From assembly GCA_030693535.1 (NCBI GenBank), contig JAUYAL010000064.1, positions 124,001 to 188,000 on the forward strand: a DNA stretch of 64,000 bases, read 5' to 3'. The position numbers were made by a program, and so were the translations under genes. The notes under the pieces are model-generated. The model was not told the DNA's origin. It did no database searches and saw only the letters and a program-made list of their open reading frames with translations. Every line of letters begins with the position of its first letter. The stretch's first letter is position 1. Below, one piece after another: positions 35,662 through 44,753 of this stretch. The DNA is from Methylotenera sp. GTDB lineage: Bacteria > Pseudomonadota > Gammaproteobacteria > Burkholderiales > Methylophilaceae.

Positions 35662-36287
35662 TTAAACACTTAAAAAAAAGCTATTTAGGTGCTGGTATTT
35701 CGAGTTCCAGAATTTCAAGAGCTTGCATAAGCGCAATACACAAGAAAAAAAATAAGGCGCAAAAAGGAGTAGTTTTATTTTTTGCGCTGATTGCTTTGGT
35801 CGTAATGTCACTTGCCGCAGCTGGTTTAATCCGTTCGGTAGATACCAATAGCTTGATTGCAGGCAACTTGTCATTTAAGCAATCCAGTATGTTATCAGCA
35901 GACCGTGGTGTAGAAACGGCAATGGATTGGGTATTAAATAACTCATCCCAACTTGGAGCAGATAAAGCAGCCAATGGATATTTTGCAACCTCAATAGCAG
36001 ACGCCAGAGAGTTAGTAGATGCCAGCGGAGTTGTTGATACTGCAGACGATGGTTTAGGAAACAACATTACCTATGTAGTGCAACGTATGTGTCGCACTGC
36101 TGGCTTTGCCACCGCGGACATTAAAAAGCATTGCCTTTTTGGCCCTCTAACTAAACCTGCAGATAATCAGGGAGTGAATGATCCGAATTACCCTACAGGT
36201 AAAGCTGCTAGTTTGATTTATCGCGTAACTGCAAGAGTAGTAGGTCCGAAGAATACCGTTAGCTATATACAAACATTTGTTTATTAA
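35658..36287 (+). CDS. pilX: Minor pilin PilX
   Basis: 209 residues. The N-terminus has a basic leader with a PilX-like cut site QKGVVLFFALIALVVMSLAA followed by AGLIRSVDTNSLIAGNLSFK, which matches PilX/PilW-associated proteins. The first ~35 residues are a Lys/Arg-rich leader. Cysteine residues (MCRTAG, KKHCLFG) are in the C-terminal half. A 4-base overlap with pilW shows coupling. The pilY1 gene follows after a short gap. Confidence 0.85.
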   Translation: MIKHLKKSYLGAGISSSRISRACISAIHKKKNKAQKGVVLFFALIALVVMSLAAAGLIRSVDTNSLIAGNLSFKQSSMLSADRGVETAMDWVLNNSSQLGADKAANGYFATSIADARELVDASGVVDTADDGLGNNITYVVQRMCRTAGFATADIKKHCLFGPLTKPADNQGVNDPNYPTGKAASLIYRVTARVVGPKNTVSYIQTFVY

Positions 36288-36328
36288 CCCCTATGCCATT
36301 AAACCTTAAATTCAGTAGGATTGACATC

Positions 36329-39300
36329 ATGACAAATCTATTCAAAAAACCAGTATTCAGTCAATTTGAGTATGCGGCAAACAAATACAGCGCAGCATTT
36401 GCTATGTTAGTAGTGAGCGCGCTGTTTTCTGGCAGTGTATTTTCTGACCCACTGCCAGCGCTTGCTACTGAACCTTTAAGTGCGACATCCGCAGTAGTTA
36501 AACCTAACCTGATGTTTGTGTTTGACACTTCAAAAAGTATGCAAAGTCATGTGGCAAATGATACCTTGGGTACGGTGAATGATGCTGGTGGTTTTGTACA
36601 AAATGATATGCAATGTAAAGCTGCGATGAAAAACAGAAACGGCACACTGATTACCAAATTAACCGTAGGCCCGACAGTGGCTAAGCCTACAAGGCCAAAT
36701 ACGCGCCTTGCCATTGAGCCAAGTAGCGCGTTTAGTAACGGCAACATTGTTTATTTAGCCATACCTGGCAAGCCGCAGTATTCTGGGGTGTATCAAATAA
36801 AGGCAAAAAATGCCATCAGTCCTAGTGGTTGTGTTCCTGGCACCGAAGTTTACACAACAACGGTCACTGTAAATGCGCCTATCAAGACTTCTGAGTCAAT
36901 TCCAACGACTGTTGGTCCAGATAAGGTTGGATTAGCTTCATATAATCCAGGCAATCCATTGGCAGATCCGCCAGTTGCACCAACAAATGGCTGCGCTGTG
37001 CCCGCAGGATTGCCAGCAAATAGTGGCAATACAACGACTGATCTAAATCTGGGTGGCGGTTTTGTTGTCAATGCGTCAGGTGTGACTGGAACGCCAAGTA
37101 GCAGTTGTTATATACGTGACCGTAAGGATACTAATGGCTGTAAAGTGACAACGGCTGCCCCTGCAAACAGTGGCAGTACCACGACTAATTTCAATCGTGG
37201 TGGTGGTTTTCTTGAAACCACAATCGGCGGTGTGACTACAACCCCTAGTAGCAGTTGCTATTGGTATGACCCTTTAGACACGCCAATTGGTACGTTTGTG
37301 TCTTGTACTGCAGCTGGCGGCGCGACCGAGAATAGTTTAGAGGTTGATATTGCTGCAGGTGCGCCAGCAGGTGCTTTAACTGCGGCAGAAATTTTAGATG
37401 CCAGAATAGTACTTCAAAATGACGAAACTAAGTGTTACAACAATGAGCCGCCATTAATGGCGGCTAGGGTGCAAAGCCTGTTTTACGACCCCAACGTAGA
37501 ATACGCTCCTCCACCAAAACCAAAAGATGTAGGTACCGCTACTGCGACGAAGTTGCCCTCTATGACCAGTACTAATACGTCAAACTGGGAAAATGTTCGA
37601 ATTGATGGGACTAGGCTTAATGCCAGCGGTGACCCTGTAACTAACGCTAATGGTACAACGTGTAACGCTTTAGGAACGAACCTGCTAACTTGTAATAATA
37701 CATACAGAGCCCCTGATGGAACGTTTAATTTTAAATTATGGGAAGAACTGGTCTATTGCGATACGCCTGATAGACCAACAGGTTTCGCAAGTGATAGACT
37801 TTGGCATGAGTCAGCTCGTTGCAAGCGTAATACGCCTACAAGCACTAGTAGCTCAGTGAATTCTTCACCGCGTTATCCTTACCCGTTCCCTAGTAAAACG
37901 GATGGTGCGGCAAGCCCTTTAAATCCTTCAGTCACTAATTATTATGCCGCAAACGTTCAATATCAAAATCTTCAACCTAAAACTGGTAAGAACCCATTGG
38001 TGGATCTGTATGCATTTGGCGAGACCTACAGATTTGCCGCGCCATTTTATTACAATGTTGAGCCTATCGAATATTGTGATTCAGCAAAATTAAATAATTG
38101 TCTGATGACAAGTGTAGAGTCTGGCGTTTATAAATTCCCCGCTTACGTGCGCTATTGCAAAACTGCGGCACAGGCTATCACCACTTCGGGTACATCACCT
38201 AACGCGGCAGCTTGCCAAGGTACTTATACAGGTACAGGAGGTGCAGATTACAGGTTTGCACGCTATGGTTTATTTAAACGTGTCGATGTTTTACCTGGAA
38301 ACAGCTATATAAAAACTGCAGGCCGTAAAGACTGTTCTGGTTCGATTGGTCCCACTGGATGTAGCTATGACGAAGAAATGACCAACGTTGCTAACTGGTA
38401 TGCTTATTATCGTACCCGTATGCAGTTAATGAAAAGTGCTATTGGCCGTACCTTTAATGAGCTAGATAAACCAGAGACGCCTTTGCATGATGAAAGTAAA
38501 GATTATCGTGTGGGCTTTATTACTGTAGAAAACTACACAGCTGCGGGTAATTACCTGCCGATTAATGACTTTTTAGGTGGAGGCACTACAACTCAAAAAG
38601 AGAAGTTTTACACAAGCGTATATAGTAGATGGCCTGCTGGCGGTACTTCACTTCGTGACGTGCTAGGTTCTGTAGGCAGAATTTATGCTGGCGAGGCGGC
38701 ATCACTCGGATTGGCAGGGGGTGATCCATTGCAACATTCTTGTCAACAAAACTACACCTTACTTACCACGGATGGTTACTGGAACGGAGCAGCGGGCAAG
38801 AAAATTGGTGGTAGTTTGATTGGTAACCATGACACTGACCCAACAACAAAACCCAAATGGGAAGGTAATGCAATTACAGGTAGCTTAGCTGATGTAGCTG
38901 CATATTATTATGATAATGATATTCGCAATCAGCTTAACCATAATAATTGTACGGGAGTTCCTGTTCCGCCTAATGTGGTAGGTAACGAAGTTTGTGATGA
39001 TGGTAATGCCGACGCAGATAAAGCTACGCAACGCATGAAAACCTTTACTTTAGGTTTGGGTGTGGACGGCTTGCTAAATTCTACTGGGTATAAAACAGGC
39101 GATTCTGTTGATTTTGAAGGGTTGAAAGTTGGTACAACAGTTAAATGGCCTGTACCTTCCTCAGATAATGGGGATACCGCGTTTACAGCGGGTGAACGCG
39201 CAACAGTTGATGATTTGTGGCATGCGGCGATAAACGGAGCAGAGCAAGATAGAAGTCAGTATTTCAATGCGAGAAACCCACAAGATGTAATTGATGGTGT

Positions 39301-41302
39301 AAGAAGTGCGTTGGCTTCACTTGGAGATAAAAAAGGCACAGCATCAACCACCTCACTTAGTAATGTGACGCCATCAGGATCAGACAATTTAGCATTTAGT
39401 ACTAGGTATAACACAGGCACGTGGACAGGAAATCTGTTTGCACGCACGATAGATGGCGAAGGTATTTTAAGTGCAAATGCAGTTTGGTGTGTTGAAGATG
39501 AAGGTAGTCCTGCCTGTTCTAAAGGAACGCCTACTGCTGAGACTTTGTTTGCCAAGGCGCAAGCTGGCAACCGCAGAATATATGCGAGTAATGGATCGAG
39601 CTTGGTTGCCTTTAGGTACGATGATTTAGGTAGCAATCAAGTGCATTTTAAAACAGCCAATATTAGCGGATTAAGTCAATGGAGCAGTTTCGATAGTTCA
39701 CAGAAGAGTTTGGCAAAAGAAGATAATCTAGTTAAATTCTTGAGTGGAAAAAACGACTATGAGCAGACGGCTGCAATACCCGCTGATAGACTATATCGTA
39801 CACGTGAGAAAATTTTGGGCGACATTATTGACTCTGACCCAACTTTCATGGGAAAAGCAAAAAATGACTTTTTAGATGAAGGCTACGCAGACTTTAAACT
39901 ATCAACTGCGTCTAGGGCGGAGACGGTTTATGTTGGCGCTAATGATGGTATGTTGCATGCGTTTAATGCACAGACAGGTGATGAGCGCTGGGCATTTGTT
40001 CCATCCGCAGTAATGAAAAATATGTGGAAGCTGGCTGATAATAATTACAGAAATCTTCATACTAACTTTGTTAATGGCAAAATTACTATCGCGGATGTAT
40101 GTCCAACTGCACCAGCAACGCCTTGCGCTGCTGGTGGATGGCATACAATCCTTGTGAGTGGCTTGGGCCAAGGCGGTCGTGGCTATTTTGCGCTAGACAT
40201 TACAGAAAGCTTAGCCGATGCTACAAAACCACCCAAATTGTTATGGGAATTTGATTCTAGTACTGAATCAAACTTAGGTTATAGCTTTGGCCGGCCTATC
40301 ATCACTAAAAAGATGGATGGTAAATGGGTGGTGGCGCTAACTTCAGGCTATAACAATACGGATGATGGTAAGGGTAGGTTGTTTGTGCTGGATGCGATGT
40401 TAGGGAGTAAACTGGCAGAAATATCCACGGGTGAAGGAAGTAGTTCATACCCGAGCGGGTTAGCACAAATTGCAGGTTTCGCTACTAGCCCCAATGCCAA
40501 TAGCCAAGTGCAATATGTTTATGGTGGTGATCTGTTAGGTAATCTGTGGCGCTTTGATATTGATGATAGAAGTAGCAATCCCAATGCTAACACCGTATTG
40601 AAATTGACTAATATTTCCCCGAGAAAAATTACCGTAACGCCTACATTAAGTGAAATAAAAGGCAAGCGTGTGATATTTGTGGGTTCAGGTAAGTATCTAG
40701 AGGCTGCTGATTTGGATCCTCAAAATTATGAGCAGGAAAGACTATATGCCTTCACTGATAAATATATATCAACCACGCAAACAGAAGCGCAACTATTGGC
40801 AAGAATGGAGCCGCAGGTATTATCTGCTGCTAGTGGCGGCGAAAGAACCGGTAGCGGTAACAGCCCTGACTGGACTGATTCACCTAAGGGTTGGGGTTGG
40901 TATGCAGATTTACCTGGAAGCTTAGCAAACGGCGAAAGGCAAAATGTTAAAGCCAGCTTAATTTCAGGTATATTGTTTGTTGCAACAATTATTCCACCAA
41001 CTGGTACATGCGATATAAGCGGTAAGGCTTGGACTAACGTGTTTAACTTTCAAACAGGTGGACTAATATCATCAAAACAATCAGATTCGCCAATCGCTGG
41101 GTATTACTTTGTTTTCAGTGACCCTACTGATGATAAAGTGGCTGTTGGAACTGATTTTGCAGATGGTCGGTCAATAAACGCTTCTGCCCCAAGTGGTGGT
41201 GGTGGTGGTGGTGGTGACCCTATACCCGAACGTTTCAATTTGTTGGGAACAAGTGGAGCTTTTGAAGGCAACAGAGCGATATGGCGGGAATTAGTAGAAT
41301 AG
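36329..41302 (+). CDS. pilY1: Type IV pilus tip adhesin/assembly protein PilY1
   Basis: About 1657 residues from ATG 36329, chosen since AGGA lies 9 bases upstream; the earlier ATG at 36293 lacks a ribosome site. A hydrophobic N-terminal segment (FAMLVVSALFSGSVFS) acts as signal. A VWA-like domain starts at FVFDTSKSM (MIDAS, ~66) and its later parts (WPAGGTSLRDVLGS, LLTTDGYWN) lie beyond a long insert. The C-terminal beta-propeller starts ~1155 (ETVYVGANDGMLHAFNAQTG, LGQGGRGYFALDI). The DxDxDxxxD calcium loop seen in some PilY1 was not found. Near the C-terminus is an eight-Gly stretch. It ends the operon. Confidence 0.9.
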   Translation: MTNLFKKPVFSQFEYAANKYSAAFAMLVVSALFSGSVFSDPLPALATEPLSATSAVVKPNLMFVFDTSKSMQSHVANDTLGTVNDAGGFVQNDMQCKAAMKNRNGTLITKLTVGPTVAKPTRPNTRLAIEPSSAFSNGNIVYLAIPGKPQYSGVYQIKAKNAISPSGCVPGTEVYTTTVTVNAPIKTSESIPTTVGPDKVGLASYNPGNPLADPPVAPTNGCAVPAGLPANSGNTTTDLNLGGGFVVNASGVTGTPSSSCYIRDRKDTNGCKVTTAAPANSGSTTTNFNRGGGFLETTIGGVTTTPSSSCYWYDPLDTPIGTFVSCTAAGGATENSLEVDIAAGAPAGALTAAEILDARIVLQNDETKCYNNEPPLMAARVQSLFYDPNVEYAPPPKPKDVGTATATKLPSMTSTNTSNWENVRIDGTRLNASGDPVTNANGTTCNALGTNLLTCNNTYRAPDGTFNFKLWEELVYCDTPDRPTGFASDRLWHESARCKRNTPTSTSSSVNSSPRYPYPFPSKTDGAASPLNPSVTNYYAANVQYQNLQPKTGKNPLVDLYAFGETYRFAAPFYYNVEPIEYCDSAKLNNCLMTSVESGVYKFPAYVRYCKTAAQAITTSGTSPNAAACQGTYTGTGGADYRFARYGLFKRVDVLPGNSYIKTAGRKDCSGSIGPTGCSYDEEMTNVANWYAYYRTRMQLMKSAIGRTFNELDKPETPLHDESKDYRVGFITVENYTAAGNYLPINDFLGGGTTTQKEKFYTSVYSRWPAGGTSLRDVLGSVGRIYAGEAASLGLAGGDPLQHSCQQNYTLLTTDGYWNGAAGKKIGGSLIGNHDTDPTTKPKWEGNAITGSLADVAAYYYDNDIRNQLNHNNCTGVPVPPNVVGNEVCDDGNADADKATQRMKTFTLGLGVDGLLNSTGYKTGDSVDFEGLKVGTTVKWPVPSSDNGDTAFTAGERATVDDLWHAAINGAEQDRSQYFNARNPQDVIDGVRSALASLGDKKGTASTTSLSNVTPSGSDNLAFSTRYNTGTWTGNLFARTIDGEGILSANAVWCVEDEGSPACSKGTPTAETLFAKAQAGNRRIYASNGSSLVAFRYDDLGSNQVHFKTANISGLSQWSSFDSSQKSLAKEDNLVKFLSGKNDYEQTAAIPADRLYRTREKILGDIIDSDPTFMGKAKNDFLDEGYADFKLSTASRAETVYVGANDGMLHAFNAQTGDERWAFVPSAVMKNMWKLADNNYRNLHTNFVNGKITIADVCPTAPATPCAAGGWHTILVSGLGQGGRGYFALDITESLADATKPPKLLWEFDSSTESNLGYSFGRPIITKKMDGKWVVALTSGYNNTDDGKGRLFVLDAMLGSKLAEISTGEGSSSYPSGLAQIAGFATSPNANSQVQYVYGGDLLGNLWRFDIDDRSSNPNANTVLKLTNISPRKITVTPTLSEIKGKRVIFVGSGKYLEAADLDPQNYEQERLYAFTDKYISTTQTEAQLLARMEPQVLSAASGGERTGSGNSPDWTDSPKGWGWYADLPGSLANGERQNVKASLISGILFVATIIPPTGTCDISGKAWTNVFNFQTGGLISSKQSDSPIAGYYFVFSDPTDDKVAVGTDFADGRSINASAPSGGGGGGGDPIPERFNLLGTSGAFEGNRAIWRELVE
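36988..37275 (+). repeat. Tandem repeat pair inside pilY1
   Basis: Two adjacent copies of about 48 codons (36988-37131 and 37132-37275). They share PANSG, TTT, GGGF, TPSSSCY and a final DT, with conserved Cys in each. This is in the insert of the VWA-like domain, about residues 220-315, and probably forms repeated disulfide-bonded modules. Confidence 0.7.
41193..41216 (+). repeat. GGT microsatellite in pilY1
   Basis: A run of about seven GGT triplets codes for a Gly stretch near the PilY1 C-terminus. Slippage would change Gly number in frame, not disrupt the gene. It sits in a linker between the propeller and the last ~25 residues. Confidence 0.65.
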
Positions 41303-41328
41303 TAATTGGTAAGTTAATTTGACAAAGA

Positions 41329-41356
41329 AACCACGGTGACCATAAACACCGTGGTT
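41329..41356 (+). terminator. Hairpin after pilY1
   Basis: AACCACGGTG (41329-41338) and CACCGTGGTT (41347-41356) form a perfect 10-bp stem with an 8-base loop. The T-run that follows is weak (CTGAGCTTTT), so termination may be partial. Confidence 0.6.
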
Positions 41357-41441
41357 CTGAGCTTTTAATTGAGGTAACGGCCTTCTGTAAAATACTGCCC
41401 TAATTCATCAAGTATTTATACTGGATGAGCAGAGTGAGTGA

Positions 41442-42584
41442 CTAAGGCGATTTAGTATGAACGCTCGTGACAGTTTGTTCAATGAAACCACCATCTTTTT
41501 CAGTTTTGCGAATTTTAACTGGCAAATATTGGTAATCTAGTGCAAGCCATAGCTCGGTTTTTTCATCATCATCCCCAGTCTTAAGCAAGTGTATCGTACT
41601 GAGTTCACCAAACTTTGTTACTATTGTCTCTTCACCTTGAAAATGATAGCTATATGTACGCATATTTTTACCATTAGTGATAATGATTTCAGTGTTTTCT
41701 AGTGGTGGCAAAAACATAAACTGATACATGAAACTTAAAAGGTCTTGTGTGCCTTCAGTGAGAATTTCAGTTTTATTCCCTTTACTGTTGTTTATGAGTA
41801 ACCTACCTTCAGACCAATTAAAATGCGCGCTTAATGCTTTTTTAGGGTCATTACCATATTGATAGGAGTAATGGCTGGGAATTAAACTTTGATCTGTAAA
41901 GACACCGACACTTTTCTGTGACAGCGTGTCAAAGAATAATGAAGCTAAACCTTTGGCTTGAGTCATGCTTGTGAGTATGTAAGTATGATTTTTATCGAGA
42001 ATAAAAATGATGCGGGTAATACCTGCAGTGCTAGAGTCGTTACCTCGACGAACTTCAAATTCTGTTTCAATATAATTATAGATTTCAGGTAAGGTTTTAT
42101 TTGCAAGATTAGCATCTTCGGAAGATTCAATATCCTCCGTAACCACAACAGCATCTGCTGCTTTCGTATCATCATTTGTAGTGCTAGTGACTATTTGTTC
42201 TGACGTTTGAGTGGCTAACTGTATGTTCTCTGTAGGTGTGATAGGCAGTAGATCCGCCGTAGTTTCTTGAGTGTTAGGATCGTCAATAATGTTACCCCTA
42301 TTATTCGCGGTTGGCTCTGGCACTAGTTCCGGTTGCGGGGGGGGTGGTGTGGCTGCTATAGGTTCTTTAGGTGTTGTAATGGTGGATGCGGGTTTAGCCT
42401 TTTGCATAGCCTGCACATTCACTAAACGCATTTCAATGGCTTGCCGACCTTGATTTAGGGTAGGAAGCGTTAATGCAAACTTGCTTAATAATAAAACATG
42501 CAGAAGCAACGATGCGACAAGCGCAAGTGTCAGCGTTTTATTGTTTGAAAAAAATAACTTTAAAAAATGCATTATTTTTGTCAT
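41442..42584 (-). CDS. DUF3108 protein with membrane anchor and Pro-rich linker (third paralogue)
   Basis: 380 residues. N-terminal anchor helix (TLALVASLLLHVLLLSKFAL, ~18-37), a Pro-rich linker (~60-150) with PKEPIAATPPPPQPELVPEP, and a DUF3108 domain from ~165 (YIETEFEVRRGNDS), with EGTQDLLSFMYQFMFLPPLE and KTELWLALDYQYLPVKIRK. It has the same build as the gene at 11648-12757; the EGTQDLLSFMYQFMF block is identical. The paralogue lies downstream of apbE on the same strand, with a short gap. Function is unknown; TonB-like layout suggests a periplasm-spanning protein. Confidence 0.83.
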   Translation of the reverse strand: MTKIMHFLKLFFSNNKTLTLALVASLLLHVLLLSKFALTLPTLNQGRQAIEMRLVNVQAMQKAKPASTITTPKEPIAATPPPPQPELVPEPTANNRGNIIDDPNTQETTADLLPITPTENIQLATQTSEQIVTSTTNDDTKAADAVVVTEDIESSEDANLANKTLPEIYNYIETEFEVRRGNDSSTAGITRIIFILDKNHTYILTSMTQAKGLASLFFDTLSQKSVGVFTDQSLIPSHYSYQYGNDPKKALSAHFNWSEGRLLINNSKGNKTEILTEGTQDLLSFMYQFMFLPPLENTEIIITNGKNMRTYSYHFQGEETIVTKFGELSTIHLLKTGDDDEKTELWLALDYQYLPVKIRKTEKDGGFIEQTVTSVHTKSP

Positions 42585-42628
42585 TTGACATTGTTAGGGC
42601 AGCAGCAGTTTGGCATAGGCTAAAATAG

Positions 42629-43687
42629 TCATTCTAGCGTAGTAAATTTTACATTAGGTATTAACCAATTGAGTTTCCCCGCTAATTTTTTTGAGACAAA
42701 AATATGTGCTTTATCATCAATGACCATGAAATTCTCAATACCAAAAACTTGAGCAGTAATGCTCTTATTTTCTGGCTGTTCAATAAAAATGGGTTTAGTT
42801 ACAACGTCTGAAAGCACACCTGCTTGAATTTCGCCTGCAGCTTGTGGTGGCACTAATACTGTTACGGCTTGTGTGTGCTGGGTTGGGTTGCCTGTGCGAG
42901 GGTCGATGATATGGCTGTAACGTTTGCCATCTAACAAATAGTAACGCTGGTAATCCCCCGATGTGCCTATCGCCCAGCCGTCTGGTAAATCTAGGGTGAC
43001 AATTGCGGTGGCTGAGCGAGGATCTTGTATACCAACACGCCAAGGTTTATCGCCATGTTGGCCTATAGCAATAATGTTGCCGCCAACGCTGATGAGCGCA
43101 TTTTTGACTTGTTGTTTACGCAAATAAGCCACTGCGGTATCTAATGCATAGCCTTTTGCATAGCCACCTAAATCTAGCTTCACAGTGGGGTTGGTGCTGT
43201 AGGCGGTGTCATCTTTAAGCACAATATCTGTCATTTGTGGGTTAGCTTTTACTAGTGTTTTTATTTTCTCAATATCAACATTCACTGGGCTAAAGTCGTC
43301 GCGCTGAAACCCCCAAGTCCCAATTAAATGGCTAATAGCGGGGTTAAATAATCTATTTGATTTCACAGATAGTTTTGTAATATCAGCCAGCATTAGAGTT
43401 AAGTCTGGGTCGATTTTAATAGGCTTACTTCCCTGAGCAAAAGCCGCGTTTAACTCACCTATTTCACTGGGTTTGTTTGCAGAGATTGGTTTCCATGCAT
43501 GCAGGCGATTATGTAAGGTTTGAAAATCTTGTAATACCTGATTGGATAGATTTTGTGCACGATCTTCAGTTTCACCATAGATGGTGATGTCCACCAAAGT
43601 ACCAAAAACATAGCCTTGGCTTTGATAAATAGGCTCCTTAAAACAGCTGGAGAGAGAGAGTAACAATACAATAAATAAGTAGCGCAT
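42629..43687 (-). CDS. apbE: FAD:protein FMN transferase (ApbE)
   Basis: 352 residues, a lipoprotein: signal FIVLLLSLSSC with lipobox LSSC. ApbE attaches FMN to Thr in target flavoproteins such as RnfG/NqrC subunits. Blocks: GYVFGTLVDITIYGE near the start, KLDLGGYAKGYALDTAVAYL, ALISVGGNIIAIG and SGDYQRYYLLDGKRYSHIID, which carry FAD and Mg2+ contacts. No target flavoprotein is encoded nearby. The downstream gshB and gshA genes are upstream on this strand, so the order is gshA-gshB-apbE-DUF3108. Confidence 0.93.
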   Translation of the reverse strand: MRYLFIVLLLSLSSCFKEPIYQSQGYVFGTLVDITIYGETEDRAQNLSNQVLQDFQTLHNRLHAWKPISANKPSEIGELNAAFAQGSKPIKIDPDLTLMLADITKLSVKSNRLFNPAISHLIGTWGFQRDDFSPVNVDIEKIKTLVKANPQMTDIVLKDDTAYSTNPTVKLDLGGYAKGYALDTAVAYLRKQQVKNALISVGGNIIAIGQHGDKPWRVGIQDPRSATAIVTLDLPDGWAIGTSGDYQRYYLLDGKRYSHIIDPRTGNPTQHTQAVTVLVPPQAAGEIQAGVLSDVVTKPIFIEQPENKSITAQVFGIENFMVIDDKAHIFVSKKLAGKLNWLIPNVKFTTLE

Positions 43688-43771
43688 AAAGAGATGATAG
43701 ACGATTTCTCAAAAGAGGATATGGTTTGCTTCAAATCGGTATTCAGTTGCACGAGCGCAATGTTTTTTTTC

Positions 43772-44719
43772 TCAAGGTTTTCTAATCTCTCTTAATGCGT
43801 CCTCAAGCGCATCCATAAATATCTGTGCTGGTTTACAGTTGGTTTGTTGCGAAATTTCAACCATTCCAGTGGGGCTGGTGACATTGATTTCAGTCAGATG
43901 GTCGCCTATGACGTCTAAGCCAACTAAAAATAAACCTGCCTGCTTAAGGACCTTGCCAACAGTGTTAGCAATATCTAAATCTCGCTCACTTAATAGCTGT
44001 GCGATGCCAGTGCCACCAGCGGCTAAGTTGCCACGCGTTTCACCAGATTTTGGAATGCGAGCTAATGCATAAGGCAGTGGCACACCATCAATCACGATAA
44101 TGCGTTTATCACCTTTTAAAATGGCCGACAAATAATGTTGCGCCATGATGGTCCGCGTACCATAGTTGGTGATAGTTTCTAGTATCACGCTGATATTAGG
44201 GTCATTAATCGTTAACCTAAAGATATTGCTGCCGCCCATCCCATCAAGCGGTTTAACAATAATATCTTGGTGTTCTATTAAGAATTCACGAATTGAATCA
44301 TTATTTGCTGTTACCAAAAATTCAGGGGTAAATTGTGGGAAGCGTGTGACTGAGAGTTTCTCATTCCAATTTCGAATCGCGCATGGTTTGTTGTAAACCT
44401 TCGCGCCTTGATTGGCTGCAATTTCCAGCAAGTATGTACTATACAAATATTCATTATCAAAAGGCGGATCTTTACGCATGATGACGGCGGAAAAATCTGC
44501 GGGTGCGTATTCAAGCGCCTGTTCAGTTGAAAAACTCTGTTCAGTAAATGTGAATTTTTTTGCGCTAATTCGCGCGACATTGTCACGCAAGAAAAGGTCA
44601 TGTTGCATGCTTACATAAAGTTCATGACCACGGCTAGCTGCCTCGCGCATAATGGTTAAGCTGGTATCTTTATAGGTTTTTAGGCTAAAAAGTGGATCAA
44701 GAATGAAGAGTAGTTTCAT
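43772..44719 (-). CDS. gshB: Glutathione synthetase
   Basis: 315 residues, ATP-grasp enzyme joining gamma-Glu-Cys with glycine. N-terminal MKLLFILDPLFSLKTYKDTS is the typical start. The ATP-binding Lys is in IIVKPLDGMGGSNIFRL, the metal-binding region is GLDVIGDHLTEINVTSPTG, and KPCAIRNWNEKL is the substrate part. Length is normal. gshA lies just upstream with a 34-base gap, so the two genes for glutathione synthesis form an operon. Confidence 0.96.
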   Translation of the reverse strand: MKLLFILDPLFSLKTYKDTSLTIMREAASRGHELYVSMQHDLFLRDNVARISAKKFTFTEQSFSTEQALEYAPADFSAVIMRKDPPFDNEYLYSTYLLEIAANQGAKVYNKPCAIRNWNEKLSVTRFPQFTPEFLVTANNDSIREFLIEHQDIIVKPLDGMGGSNIFRLTINDPNISVILETITNYGTRTIMAQHYLSAILKGDKRIIVIDGVPLPYALARIPKSGETRGNLAAGGTGIAQLLSERDLDIANTVGKVLKQAGLFLVGLDVIGDHLTEINVTSPTGMVEISQQTNCKPAQIFMDALEDALREIRKP

Positions 44720-44753
44720 ATTGCATCAGTTTAAAAAGTACGAGCTCAATATG

